From Schistocephalus solidus (Eukaryota; Platyhelminthes; Cestoda; Diphyllobothriidea; Diphyllobothriidae), in the NCBI GenBank assembly GCA_017591395.1, contig WEDG01005135.1:186001-250000 (forward strand): 64,000 nucleotides of DNA, written 5' to 3'. The position numbers and the translations under genes are program-made. The notes beneath the pieces are model-generated. The model worked only from the letters and a program-made list of their open reading frames with translations. It had not been told where the DNA came from and ran no database searches. Positions 23,851 through 37,340 of this stretch are shown in pieces. The first letter of the stretch is position 1. Each line of letters begins with the position of its first letter.

Positions 23851-26800
23851 CTGCGCCCGATCCTACCTAGTGTCCTCAAAATTTTGTATTGACAATGGAT
23901 TCAAGTGTGGGAGAGTGGATTAAATGCGGGTAACGCTACAAATATATATTATCCCTTTTTAAATTAATATACGTGCGGGTATCCATTTTGCGCCAACCGC
24001 CTTGAGGAGCACTTAATTAATATCACTATTCCCACTAGCCAAGCGGTTAAAAGAGATTTTTGGGCTTTTTAGGAGAATAACGGTGTTTAATTAAATACCA
24101 CTAAACGTTCAGAAAGAGCGGATGCAATCGCTGAATTCTCACTAAAACTCATCATCATAAACAGTGCGTGTAAGCGCGTGACCACTATAAATGTCCCTCT
24201 TTATCTGCCACCGTCTCTGATGATGGAAACGAGTGCGAATCCAAAACGTCCGGTTATTAAACTTTTTGTTGCAGTGATCGCACCTTCTGGCTTTAAAGTA
24301 AAATCTGAATTGCATGCTAGAAAAACTTTGATTTCCTCAGCTAATTGTGCCCCTTCTTAGGAATTTAACTGCTGCTCAGCAAGTCCATTTGGAATCGACC
24401 GAAACAAATTATATTCTTGAAAAGGCAATATTTGTTGAACACATTGAAGCGCGAGAAAGGTGCCCTCACTCCTTGTGTAGCATACGGTCTTGCGTTTTTG
24501 TAGTTAAAAAATTTGAAAATTATGTCGTCTATCGTACTTAGTAATTGAAGCAAGTTGCTTAATTTTTGTTGATCCAAGCAACAAGCAGGTAAGTTCCAGG
24601 CAATTCAGAAACGGAATATTTGGTCACGGTAATAAACAGTTTATTGGTTTGACATTTTGGAATTTCACTTGAACTTCGCATCAGAGACAGTCACGGGTAA
24701 GTTTTTTGGGGCACAAGATGTGCAATCACCACATCACCAAATGCTTACTGGTGCTAGAAAACGAAACTGTGAGTCTCAGAAAGTAATTGAGAAGAAACCG
24801 AGGCAATCGATGGGACAGGAGCTTTATTTGATTGGCGTTTCAGATTAAAACTCGAACCCAGCATCAAAGGCAGTAGACATTTGCATCGTAAAGGGCCGTG
24901 ATTTCAGCCGTCGTGTTAGACCTTGGCGTGATCAATCCTCCGCAACTTGGCTTACTGTCCTTGAAATAGCTGGTCACCCGAACCCTCTCTGTGCGGCTAA
25001 TTCTTCTGCCTTTGCCAAGGTCATAGGAAACACACTGTAGACAAGAGGTCATAGTCTTTGCAATGGACTACGTGCTCAATAAACTTGACCCAAGTTACTT
25101 TCAGCTCAAGCTGTTGAGAATTTGGGACTATTCCTTTTTAAGTTTATGTCTCGATCCCTTTGAATGAGCTTCGACCGGAGACCTAGCGTTATTTCTCCTA
25201 GTTGCTGATGCGTGTTCGTCTCGCTTGTTATTGGACTGTTTTGATATCTTTCAGCAGAAGCAGTTTCGGATGGTTTCATTCACCCATCATACACCACCCC
25301 TTTTGGTCTAAGTAGCAACCAAGTGAAAAATTTATTCCATTAATATTTTGATTTGACGTTGATTTAGATGGTTGGTCATACCTTGTACAGAGATTCCACG
25401 TTTAAGGTTATTCTAAGAGATCTCAGTTTCAACAACTGTCATGATTTGATAAACAAATGATTTTCTTGAAAGCAGGATTTCACGCGTGGTTTAATTCTTT
25501 TCTCGGTGTTGTTCAGTCAATTCATGCCACCTGCACTTGTGATGTTTTTACCCCATTTTTAGTGCATTTAAATTTTTTGGGAACAGAGAGTCTATCGACT
25601 TACATTACTTTTAAAACTTTTGTAAAACTTTAACGGGGATTGTGATTAATTGACATTTCTCATCTTCGCATTTTTTCAAATCGGCCTAGAAAATCCTAGC
25701 CTACTGTTTCCAAATCACTACAACGAAATCGTTTAAACCATTTCACATGTTTGCCAGCATCTTTCTTCACTAATTGATGACACCATGTAGCAGCTGTTTC
25801 GAAATATATTAAAAAATGTTTATTAACAATGCTTCCTTTTTCGCACAAACTGTTTTATGTTTTCTACAATACAAATAATAATTTTAACGTTTCGAAAAAA
25901 TATCTCATTAAATATGACAACCTCTTTAAGTATGGTAAACTAAGTATATTGCCGTTTTAGTTACCTACAATCATTACAGTTTAGATCATTTATAACAAAA
26001 GGACTTGAATTAATTTCCCAACTTTATGAAGTGTATCTATTGGACGTTTTGTGATATTTCGGTGTACGAGATTCAGGCTATGATTTGATAATTTTTCAAT
26101 CATTTAAGGTAATTTGGGTTGCTAGCCAAACTTGCCCACTTCCGCACTCCATCGATTCTACTTTTGAGATCTGACGTACCCCGTAGACCTAAGGGTTCAC
26201 CGGGATATATATGTTTGTTCACATTTTATGATGTATTGGATCAACCTAGTTAAATATCAGCTGGTTCTATCTGAAAATGTCGCCTTTATGTATTAAAATC
26301 ATGAATATACATGAATTGGCTGACTTAAGAATAACTTTGTATACCTTTTTATATCACTCGTTTTCTAAGTAAGATCATGAACTGTTGGAAGAAGTTAGTT
26401 ATTTTCTTGTATTTTAAACCATATTTCCGACATACCACAATTCAATAGTTCTTTTTCGCCGGAAAACATGCTGCATTTGACAATGGCTGAAATTGCAGCT
26501 AAATTATGCAGATGAGACTAGAGAGCAACCATCAAGTGTTTCTGATTTGCTTGAATAGGGTCCATCAGATTTCATAGTATGTTTTAAAGCAACGTTTGAT
26601 CTTGGTGAAATAAATCTGTCTTGATTACTTCTTTGTCTACTCGTATTTGTGCTTACGTGGTTTTGAGCTTTGTCTCGAGATCATTTGGACCTGACCTAAA
26701 TATGGCAATGATATTTACTCATAGCAGAGATCTATGAACGTGTTTCTTGATACTGAAGCCCAAAGTCTTGAATTACTCAAATCTTAGCCGCTTCTCTCAG

Positions 26801-28540
26801 AATTTGGCACAGTAGACAATAACTTCCGACAAAAAGTCCAACAATGCATTGACGCTATTATATTGTCAGTTGGATGTCAATATTGGTTCACTGCTGCGCA
26901 AATCGTAAGGTGTTCACGCGCAGCTGGACAGTAAGCGCATTCGTTGACCGTCTAACGCTTTGACCGAGATTCCTGCATTAATGCATTCAATCGCAGGCTT
27001 TCCAATGTTAGTCCGGTAATAAATGATACCAAATGTTTACTTTTATATGCCGGATGAACCATAAATGACTGTTAACTTCAGGTTTCTAAAACGTTACGTT
27101 TTCTAACATGGAACCTGCGTTTAAGGGAGTTATCCGTCTCTTTAGGTTCCCCAAAAAGTTTGACGACTTAGTTTATGGTAGTCATTAGTATTTCGAGAGA
27201 TTTATTGATGCAGTTCTAGCCTTCAATATTTTATTTTAATTTTCTTCGTTCTGGTACGGGTCATTTTGACAGGTCAATTTCAAAAATAAAAACACGTTGC
27301 AAGGCACTAGCTCATTAAAGTTCAGCCTGAATTCTGAAATAGGTCTGTTATTTGATAAAGATTATTTAAATAGGGTACGCACATTATCGTGTGGCCTTAT
27401 CCCAAAATATTTCACTGTCAAGCAAAGGTTGACTATTTCAGGGACAACCATTAATGACCACACTGAAAAAGCATTTTTTTTTATTGATGCACTGCACGTA
27501 AGAGTCTAGGTATGCCAATGAACTTCAATAATAGATAAACATTGATAAATACGCTAGTTCAATAATCCCGTATTTTATAATGTCCCATACAGGTAGATTT
27601 CCTGTCATTTAGATTCAGTGATTCATGTGAGCTAGGAATAATTTTGAGTATCATTCCCTTTAAAAGTTTTTCGTTTTCAGCAATGATGATCAAGTATTAA
27701 ATAAATGCCGTTTTCGCACAGAATTTTCAGCATTATTTATTTGGAAAGTCCCACGGGTGGATAGTTTTTTGTTATGCGTTTTCTTACCTGTATTCCTTTT
27801 CTGCAAATATTCGTTTGAAACTTTCACATATTTAGAAATCTAATATGAATCAAATTTTAGTGCAAATGATTTAAAAGGATCGTGAAGTTATAAATTATGC
27901 CCACCCATTCGTACACGAAAATGTTTAACACAAATTACTTTATAAAACAATGCAGACATTTTTGAAGCAGAATCCTCGCAGATAATGGCAAGGCAGTAGA
28001 AGGAGTAATTATCTCTGGTGCTATATTCGCGCCAAACTAGCCAATGACTTCGAAAAATAAAAACGAGGAAATCCAGTGCTTACTTCAAAGCATGCTATTT
28101 TCTTAACGTAATTTTAAGCTTGTCGCATTTTTGAGTTGGGAAATTTAATTTTTGTTATCAGATTTCCATAGGAACGTTTGAATAAATCCTAACAATTGCT
28201 GCAATCATGAAGAAATATGCTAAGATTAAATGCGTTCAAGTTTTTTTGAGTGAGCTTTAAATTTAGCAATGATGTACAAATTCTACAAAGTACATAGAAA
28301 GCCAACAAAATAATGGAAGATATTTAGTGAAATTAAAAAGATCAGTCTGGGCAGCTTCAAAAGTATACATTTACATTATAAGCATAACGCCTGCAGAAAT
28401 ACATAATTAAGGAGGATGAGGCTTTCGTTGTTGAAATTTAATCTGTTTTTATGTAGGCAATTTCCTATGGAATACTTCAACTTAATTATTTTCACCCGCT
28501 TGCTTGACTTTCTTGAGTAGACAGCATTAACTTTGATGAG
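23851..28540. other. Stretch without supported genes
   Basis: The part to about 25,100 has mixed composition with several 60-70 codon frames on both strands and may be decayed transposon. A YIDD-like string on the minus strand near 24,530 has no supporting RT motifs. From 25.1 kb on it is AT-rich with nothing recognisable. Confidence 0.4.
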
Positions 28541-28752
28541 TTACATTAGTCAACTCCACCCTGCTAAACTTTAAACCTTATTTTCCTGTCCTGATTAATT
28601 CGATGAAAAACGCATTGGATAACCACAATGCTCTTACCTCACGTCATCATCGTTCTATTCGAATGAAATACTTGGTAAATTGACGTTATATTTTGCAAAC
28701 AACGATTAATAACAATCTTTTGATTTGGTTTCAGCATCCAGCAGGCAAATGA
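28541..28752 (+). CDS. Weak candidate: two short exons around a 60-base intron
   Basis: An open frame runs from 28,541 to a donor-like G|GTAAAT (intron from 28,675). A strong acceptor (GATTTGGTTTCAG) ends at 28,734. The frame, joined in phase, adds only five codons before TGA at 28,750-28,752; another frame after the acceptor stays open for 20 codons. The intron length resembles that of the better candidate at 39.7 kb. An ATG lies at about 28,602. No domain is recognised, and chance remains likely. Confidence 0.18.
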
Positions 28753-28798
28753 ATGCGGCCGATCATCGAACAGACATTTTAAATTGCAATTTACTGTA

Positions 28799-30826
28799 AT
28801 TTATGTTAAATTTTTTATTCTACCGGGTCCCTGGAATTTCTCAGACAAACCGTTTGTAAATAAAATAAAATGATTGCGATAACATCTCAGGACATGTATA
28901 ATCAAAGAATGCGATATAAAAGTACTATATTTAAAGGGGAACAATATTTAAAACATCAGATACAAAAAAATTACTTGCTTGTTTAATGAACTTTATAATA
29001 ATGTGTTATCAACGGACAAAGACCAATTAAATGCATTAATTTGCTCATGAACATTGAATGGGAATAGGATGCGTGGCATGACTTTTCATTTGCCCAAATG
29101 TCTAGCAAGATGCGTCAAAAAGAAAATAATTAATTTATTAATTAAATAATAATTTATATAGTATATTTTTACCAAGATCACGTTAACTAGGGGCCTTCCA
29201 TGCATTTATATATCTTTTATAGTGCCAACGAATATTAACTTTACCGGTAGTTAAAGAAAATAAACTGTTTACTGTATTAAAACATAAAATGTGCCGTTTT
29301 TAAGAACGCTTTCATAATCATTAATCCTACCAACTACAGAAAAACGCATTAATGCGCTATGGCTGACTCAGACACGAGAACATTTATCATTAACAGAAGC
29401 AAAATTTTTTCCGGAAAGTGAAATACTGTCAATATACAAAATACGGTACCTTGTTAATTATATTTTCTAGTTTTATTCATATTTCTTAATAGTCGACGTG
29501 TACCGTAAATTGCAACCTCGTTATATTTTACTGTTGTGATATCCCATTCTGGTAACAAAACAATTCAGTCACCAATGTGTGTGTTTTTATCTTAAAACAT
29601 TTAACAAGCAACTGATTCATGTCACGTCCTAAACAATAGTACCGTTTGCCGCTTCCCATACCCCAAGTTACACTGGATCTAGAGGAATTGTGTTCAAAGT
29701 TTCATTAACATGTGTTGAAACCTATTTTGAAACTTAATTTATTGCATTTATTTTACTTTTCGTTGCAATTTGCATCCTTTATTTGTATAACCCAATTTTG
29801 CGAATGGGGCACAAATGTTTGCGTCTGTCACATATTTTGAATTTCCTTAAGTAGCGTACATTTGGGCTTTTATTGGACTAAGCGTGTTTGCTGGGGTTTT
29901 CGTCCATGCGGTTTCGTCAGGCTCTCGTTAATAATAGATTTCTGCGAAACTGCGCATAATTAATGAGTATTAAAACGTGTCGTATATCGTAATGACAACC
30001 GAATTTAAACAGCTAAGAAATACATCACATAATCCCGCATAAAATTTTAAAAAAATAAGGCAACATTGTTAAATTAAAGGACCAATAAAATATATGTATA
30101 CAAAAATACTTTCCTCATATTCTTCATAATGCCAAAAAATTGTAAAACTGCTTCTTTTTTCGAGTATGAAAGTAAACTCAAGTCTTGTTGCCCGCAATAT
30201 GTAATTCATACAGTGTCAAATTTGTTAGCTTACTTTTATATACCCTGGACGTTACATGCATATTTAAAATACAAACAATTAAACCCGCCAGTGCCTTTGA
30301 ATGGTTGTCTAAAGAAAGTAAAATCAAAGGCAAGTTTTCCAGTCTGCAGTACTTCCTTCGCTCAATATTTTCTGTAAAAAATCGCCATCGGCAATATAAG
30401 CTTTATTGCGTCTTTTAGTCTTTTATAAGCGAATATCTATACATACAGCATTTACTTCTGGGTCGTCCGCAAAAGATCTGAAAAAAAACGACTATGGTTT
30501 TGGGGTATTTTTCGCTTCTATCTTCATGTTTTATAAAAGATAAACGCTAACTTATGTACTAATGTAGTCTTCAATTGGGCCTGAGAAACAGGAAAATTTG
30601 ATTTATAAAAAATATTGTGAGTACATTTGCTTCACTTACTGCATGAAAAAACGAACATCAGAAACGCATGGGTTTATTAATTAATATTCAAAATGTTCGA
30701 CATTCCCAAAGTGTTGGATTAAACATCGGTATTCTCGTTTTGTTGGTTTAGTAGACTAACGTAACAGGTAGCGCATTCATTGCAGATATTTGTACTTTGT
30801 GTGATGATGGCTTGATTTCCCCTCAC
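28799..30826. other. AT-rich stretch without supported genes
   Basis: Only short, motif-free frames; no repeats shared with the rest of the window were noticed. Confidence 0.5.
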
Positions 30827-31106
30827 CCAAATAGTTAATTGCCGCTATTTCCCCACCGGAACTAGGATATGGCAGGAAAATTGACCCACCATTGACGTCA
30901 TCCGAAGAAGTATTTGACCGCGTGCTTTCGACATGACTGATCAATCTGCCTACGCATGGACACATTGTAGTAGGAAATGAACTGCGGGTTGGGGAACTAC
31001 AATACAAGCATCCTCGTGGATTCCAATCTCTCGCGAGGAGGAGTTTTGGCTTACTTGAACCTGACAGGTTCGCGTCCATACATATGCGATCCGAGGTTCT
31101 TGCCAT
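30827..31106 (-). CDS. Candidate first coding exon, unknown Ser-rich protein
   Basis: On the minus strand an ATG at 31,106 opens a frame of 109 codons. After 93 codons it meets a good donor (TTTGG|GTGAGG, intron from 30,826 leftwards). G+C is raised relative to both flanks. The peptide is rich in Ser, Gly and Pro, with short motifs such as RDWNPRGCLYCSS and SNTSSDDVNGGSIFLPYPSS. There is no signal peptide or membrane segment. A TAA lies four codons before the ATG, which fits a start exon. A competing frame on the same strand (31,150-30,950) is also open and is preceded by an acceptor-like TTGTGTTCAG, so the frame choice is uncertain. No family is recognised. Confidence 0.27.
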
Positions 31107-34100
31107 TCCCTTTTAACAGTGGCAATTTTTTGCTCTGAACACAACCACAAAATCGTGATTGCATAACTAATATGGCAATCAAATGCAAAGAGAGCGTGGA
31201 CTTTAGTTTTTATGTAATGAGCTGATTTGTAAGCAAAATGGCTTTGATTTCAATACAATGGTCAAATTCATAAGAAACTGCCAAACCGAACGTAAATGTC
31301 TTTTAAATAACCAAAGGTTTAAGTAACAGTTTGACTTTATGTTCTGCTAAATTCCATCTGGCATCATGCCATAGCCGCCGATGGCTTTGTGACAGTAAGT
31401 TGAAACGTATATGATGAAACAATCCCGTAAGTTTTGAACGACTGACAATAATGTGTACAGTTAAAGTATTTAGATCGCGTAAACAACGCAGTAGATCAAT
31501 AATTATTAAGCTTGATGAAGATTTTCATAGCTGCAGACGTTGTGAGATTAAGGCGTGGCTCAAACTGATGACAAGTAAAACCAGAAAGGCAAGAAGGAAC
31601 TGGTTACTATTTGTTTTTAATTACATTCCTATAAAAACCTGAACAATGTCATGAGATTGGGGTTCCCAAATTGATTATTAAAAAAACCTTTTTTATAATG
31701 GGCCTAATGCCAAAACACAATGGATACGTTAAATGTATAATAGGGCTTTCCAGTTGGAATCTGAAAATGATGGTTGACTTGAACACGAATTAGAATGCTA
31801 TTCTTTTATATATACTAAAAGATAAATGGTAAGACATGAAACTATACAATTTGTCTGTGGGGTTTTTAGAGCCTTTTAGATTCCTGCTTATATGTGTACA
31901 TAGCAAAGCTCACACAAAAAGGTAACAAATGATGCATATAAAAGGTTTTAAATCGCATTTTTGGTGCACGTAGACAACTAAAAACACTTTTTATGACATG
32001 CTTTAAATATAAACAATTTGGCCTCTATGATACAGCTGATAGGAGGCAACCTTCAGAAGTTCCGGCATATTTGCCTTAAAAAAACCAAAATACTTGAATT
32101 TCTTAACATCAAACGGAGTCAACGCGAACTTTGCGAAATAATTTTGACCAAATGTTTCCTATTAAAAAGCAGATGAATTATTAAAACTTCTCTTGGAATG
32201 AATTAAGTTTACATTCAGAGTTTGCCTGTGTGCAGCTGAACTAACGTGCCATTGTAGACCAATTTTACTAGTTAACTGTGCCAATCGGCAATGCAAATAT
32301 GTACGCAAAACCACAGTCATTAAAATGACATAAGCCAACAATATTTTATAGCTTTTACGTATATTGCGCATACGCGCGGCCTATTTTAAGACGTTGCTGA
32401 TAATAACAGTTTCATAAGAGCTAACAATCTAACAAGTCTGCTTGCTTTGAAATTGAAAATTTATCTTTCTTTATTTGAAATGTTTTATTTTTGCATAGAT
32501 TGTTTTACAAAAAGGAAGTTAAAATGCACATAAATTCATTTCATCAAATTTTTTTAGTGGCAGAGTTCTTCAGACGTTGCCACCTGAAACTGTACCCTTT
32601 AAGTGGTATTCTTCAAGATATCAACAGATTTATTTTTCTTTCTAACTGTTCTGGCACAAAAAGTGTTATTTTTTAAAGGTTTCCATTGATTTAAAAATCT
32701 ATTTTATATAACCACTCGTGGTTCACAGTGCAGTTATTATATACAAAGGTAAAGTTCAATTAATTTCACACAGTCTATTCACTTGCAAAATGCGTAACAC
32801 GCCGGTCGCAGGTTATAAAAACAAAATCGTTGTTAACTTTTTAAAATTAAAGTTATTCAATCATCAAATAAACACAATTCTTAACACCTTTTGGCGTATA
32901 CTCTACATTTTTCCCTGCAATGCTCGAGTAAAAACCTCTATTTACCTAATATTAGTAATACCGTTCGTTTTTTGTTCTTAATATGGTGAGCGATTAATTT
33001 AAAAAATTATATTACTGGGAAACTGGTCATCTGACTAGTTATTACATCCAGCATCCAAAACATTCTGAATTTGAGTATATTCTTTGTTATGTATTTTTTC
33101 TTGTTGAACGTTTGAAATCACTTCAAAAAACTTTAATCGCCCGACGTAGATAAACATATAGAGGTTCCTCAAACTTGATCATCGGGAAAAATAATTTAGC
33201 CTACAGAACAACTTTTCTACTTAAAATGGCTGCTTAGGGTTGCAGAACCGGTTCTTTGACAACTTTGGTCAAAACCCAAACAAATGCCCTTTAAGGTTAG
33301 CGCACGAAGTTCGTCCTGCCGAAGGGTTGTTGCGTTTTACTGGACACTGTCATCTTGCTGCTAGCAACTGGTGTACGGAGTTAAAACGCATTAGCACGAA
33401 AAGAATGGCCTTAATAACTGAGCCCCCACTTCCGTTTAAATAAACCGTGAATATTCTGTAAAAATGCAGTGCCGACAAACTTTGCTGTATTTATATCACT
33501 CCATTCAAGAAGGAAGTCCACAATGCTGGGGATTACATCCTATAGTATTATTGGGTCTCGCATATGCAAGCATACGTTGGATGTAACACGGCATGGTGAG
33601 TTATCACAAGTTACCGCTTGCACCCTCAAAATTGGCCATGAAGTTGCTCTCTAGACAGCCATAATAGTTTCGCATGTCAGGAGTAAGACAAGTCGTTAGT
33701 GGCTGAAGACCTGTTCTCAGATGCGCTCTCGAGCAATTTAGGCATTGATAGGGCGCACGCATAGATAGGTCTGTCAGACTTATCCCTAATTGGGTAATAA
33801 TGCCTAATAATTATTGCTTATTCCGTTGCAGTTGGTTTTCTCTAATGAATGACTCTTGTACGTGGTCGGAAAGCTCACAAATATGAAAATCTTGCCGTGC
33901 TTAATCAGTCGTCTGCCTGTGTGCTTATTCATCCTGAAGCCCAAAGCCAAACAGATAATTCAACCTCCTTCAAGATTGCCTATTATAAGTTAAAACCAGA
34001 AGAATCCATATTTTTGCGTTAACATTTCGAAGAATGAACAACTGAAAACAATTATTAACAGAGACACGTTAATCAACCCTAAAATATATGGACATTGCAA

Positions 34101-36139
34101 ATACATTCTGGTTAACGTGGTTTCATGTTCAGCTGCGATTTCTATGGGAGTTTATTTTTCACAAAAGTGGCATGTTAACTACACCATTTTTAAGCAGATC
34201 TGAGAAATGGGATATATTCAATAACTTGACTTGATCTAACACCCTAAGATGGGCCACTATGCTGAATTTGGTGGCAGTTTGCCTTTAGTAAAGCAACACT
34301 ATAAAATCTAATTAAATGCCTGTTACCACATCCGTAGTGATTAAATAGCAAAATTTGAATAAAAACAACGAAATTTTGGTGGCGTTGTTTGTTTCTAAAT
34401 GGACGTGAAGATGCTTTCAGTGCTCCAATACACACCGGAAAAATGTAAAACGACGTATTAAAAGCGGCAAATCACCCTTTGGAGTACAATCGCTACCGAT
34501 TCATTAAGCCTTTTTAACCAACTTAGGAAACCTCAGCATGGTAATTGTACTAACACGTGGCTGGGTGTTGATGTGATTCTGAACAAGGAAAATAACCTTC
34601 AGAGTATTTGGTCATTGCATCATCCACTGGCCTCGGAAGATATCATTCCTAAATGTGCAGTTTGTTTTGCTTTGCTTACTCAGCTGTGAATTTAATCTTA
34701 CGGTCTACTTCATCCACTCTCTTCATGTTGATTTGTTGAAAAGTGGCCATAATTTCAACCATTGCCATTGCGAAATGTTCTGAACCACGAATAAACCTGA
34801 ATCAGCTTGTTGAATCAGCCATCACTGTTGGTCTGCGGGGGGTAGGCGAATGGTCGCGTTTCCATTGCATGCACCCAACTTTGACGATATGACAGAAAAT
34901 CTTAAAAATATTTCGGATTTTTGTGCCTTTTTCGTTAACTCAAACAGTGAGTGGAAGGTGTGCATTCAGGCGGTAATGTTGTTGCTCCTTATTGCAAATT
35001 TTGAAAAAACTCACCTACTTCGCATAGTCTTTTGTCAGTAGTTTATTGGCTAACTTCCTAACCTTCTCATAAGAGATGAAAGTAAGCTGAGAAACAACGG
35101 GAGACTGTCTCTCAGGGAGCCAATTTTTGTGCTTTCAACCGACATGAATGACTCTTTCAACAAAAATGCGTCAGTCCGTTCTGCGTCCTCAGTTTTTGTT
35201 ACCCAATCGTCTAAATCACCACTTGATTAGTCGATGACTGGGCCCGAATACTGCTCACACCGACAAATTATAAGAAAGAATTCAGAGAACACAAAAGGCC
35301 TGTGCTAATGCTGTAGCATTTGCTCTGGGGTTTAACCAATTTCAGTTCTCCAAAGAAGCTTTATTGGAGTTCAAATTGCTGGTTTTATATAACTGTATAA
35401 CTCCTAAGAAGCTAGAGCCTTTGCCAAATATGCAGACTATTATTAAAGGATGACTGACAGACGCGTGTCTACATGAGAAATGTCGATTTATTTATTACAA
35501 TCGAATAGTTTGCTGACGCCCGGTTTGCTATAGGCATAATACGGTGTGGCGTAAGTGAACGGCTAAGGTCAGCTAATCGTTATTAATGGCCTCGTAAACT
35601 TTAATGGCATTTTTCGGCAGCATAGTGATGTATTGTGCATAATAATAAAGTGTATACTGTTGAAGAGTTGAATATCCATTTGAACTATTTTGTATCACGC
35701 ACATTGCTTCGATTGTTGGCCACACATTTATATTTCGTTTTATTTGATGTTGTATGCTACAGGCTTCTTAAGACGAACATTCCAGTCCTTTATGCGTTTA
35801 AATTTCAACTTTCTCATACAAACGCTGCTCATAAAAATAAATGATTGGCTGTTGCCTTTAGCGAAAATGTCACAATCACCAAGCAGGCTTGTGACTAGCT
35901 TCGCACACGACTGAAGAAAGGAATGAACAAAATCGGGTGAATGCTGAATACAAATAGTATGCGCTTGAGACCTCAAAATATTGTGGCAGATAATTTTTAT
36001 AGTATTAAATTATAAGGGCAAACCAAAGACTTTGGGAAAATGACAATCGTCCTCAAGTTTAACTCCAGTAGAGTTCCAGGAGATTATATAGACAAAGAAG
36101 AAGACGTTTGGAGTCTCAGAAACATTTGGTTATAATTAT
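31107..36139. other. Stretch without supported genes
   Basis: Mostly AT-rich. Patches of more balanced composition at about 33.24-33.80 kb and 34.5-35.3 kb hold 60-70 codon frames with no motif; they may be old repeats. I found no matching copy in the window. Confidence 0.4.
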
Positions 36140-36270
36140 GAGCTTTCAACCTCCTGCAGGAATCCATCGTCTGAGATAAGAGCAGCACTGAAAATAGGGC
36201 GACACTTATAGGGGGTTTACGTTGCTGCGGTTATCTCAGACGACGGATGCCTGCAGGAGTTTGAAAGCTC
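36140..36270. mobile_element. Fold-back element 1 with hammerhead-like arms
   Basis: Left arm 36,140-36,189 and right arm 36,220-36,270 are inverted copies beginning and ending GAGCTTTCAA / TTTGAAAGCTC, with a 30-base loop. On the minus strand the left arm reads CAGACGA (36,167-36,173), 19 bases, GAAA (36,144-36,147). On the plus strand the right arm reads CAGACGA (36,237-36,243), 19 bases, GAAA (36,263-36,266). The 19-base spacer forms a hairpin with a TGCA loop. This matches the hammerhead core CUGANGA / helix II / GAAA except for one base (T to A) in the first box. It is the first of three related units in 2 kb. Confidence 0.7.
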
Positions 36271-36450
36271 AGCTAAAAAAAACAACTTGGCTCGGAGCTA
36301 GGACAGACCTCATCTATTTTCATATTTTTGGTCATTTGTGTAAACAATAAATCCACCCTAACACCTATGCAAACAGCATTCATGAACTTTGCTAACCTCT
36401 GTAGTGACTGGCGGATTTTCATGTGCGTGTGGGCGGCAGTAGGCGATAGA
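36271..36450. repeat. Flank unit shared by fold-backs 1 and 2 (first copy)
   Basis: The sequence right of fold-back 1 matches that right of fold-back 2 (37,341-37,520) over about 180 bases, e.g. TCTACCCTAACACC-type and GGCGGATTTTCATGTGCGTGT strings. On the minus strand both encode an open peptide around MNAVCIGVRVDLLFT; the second copy has VNAVCVGVRVDVLFT, with mostly conservative changes. That may be leftover coding constraint or just C/T transitions. Confidence 0.6.
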
Positions 36451-37208
36451 CGGAGTCCGGCATCTAGTGCGCTCCCTCGAGTAGTGAATCGGATCCATTC
36501 CGAGTGGCAAGATATCCTCGTCCGCTTCAAAGTCTCTTGCACGTATGCTGGACATGTGAGCCGGTACCTTGGGTCGTGTATCATGAACACAAGCTCGCTG
36601 TCCATTGCTATCACTTGTTCGTCTTCCTTAGGCATTTGAAAGGAAGCAGTGCTTCAGCTCGTTATGGCTATGGCCGACGCGAAAAGAACCGAATCCTTCT
36701 CAAAGTCCGGTACCCCGACGCAGGCAGTATCAGCCAGCAGATTAAACGTGAATACATAATATGAAAACCTGTGCTCACGCCTTATGGGGTTTTCTTGCCC
36801 ATTTTGAAACAACTAAAACAACCAACCCATTACCAATTTTCTGGAATCTCCGCATGTTGTCGTCATCCCTTCCACCTTAGTAAACCAGTTCCCTATCATA
36901 GAGCCATGCGACGCCACCCCAAATCATTTCTGAAACAATGCATTGTTTCCAAACCCAGCTGCTTTCTAATGATCCAGTACGAGAAACCATCCTTTTACTC
37001 CCAGTCAACACAAACATCCTTAAACATCAGATAGACATTTTTATTATATTCCCACAAGCAATTATGTTCACCAGAAGGTAACAAGTTGCCATGCTCCCAC
37101 TGTCCCGTCATATGGGGTCACCACGATAATATTTCTGGTAACGACTGAGTGCGAAGGTTCGATTCACAAAAGATTGCTTGAGGAAAGACGAATTTTGTTT
37201 TTTGTGCT

Positions 37209-37340
37209 GAGCTTTCAAAGTCTTGCAGGAGTCCATCGGCAAAAATAACATCAGCACAGAAAACTCTTTATAAGTGTCGCCCTATTTTTGTTGTTGCTGC
37301 TACCGCTGACGATGGACTACTGAAGGAGTTTGAAAGTTCA
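37209..37340. mobile_element. Fold-back element 2 with hammerhead-like arms, loop inverted relative to element 1
   Basis: The left arm runs from 37,209 to about 37,240. The right arm runs from 37,306 (CTGACGA 37,306-37,312, 19 bases, GAAA 37,332-37,335) to 37,340. The left arm core on the minus strand is degenerate (TTGCCGA). The loop holds ATAAGTGTCGCCCTATTTT, which is the reverse complement of the loop string in element 1, while the flanks of both elements keep the same orientation. So the loop has flipped, as recombination between the arms would produce. Confidence 0.7.
37306..37340 (+). ncRNA. Hammerhead-like right arm of fold-back 2
   Basis: CTGACGA matches CUGANGA exactly. The next 19 bases can pair as a seven-step stem (two G-U steps, one mismatch) around a four-base loop, followed by GAAA and GTTC. 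One unpaired U sits between the first box and the stem, which is unusual for a hammerhead. The cleavage strand would need AGCU/H followed by AG, as in GAAAGCTCAG of the sister arms. Confidence 0.4.

Noticed and set aside
24516..24535. YIDD-like RT catalytic string on the minus strand
   Set aside because: It needs a frame adjustment to read YVDD, and no other RT motif could be found around it, although a PLE nuclease fragment lies 700 bases downstream.
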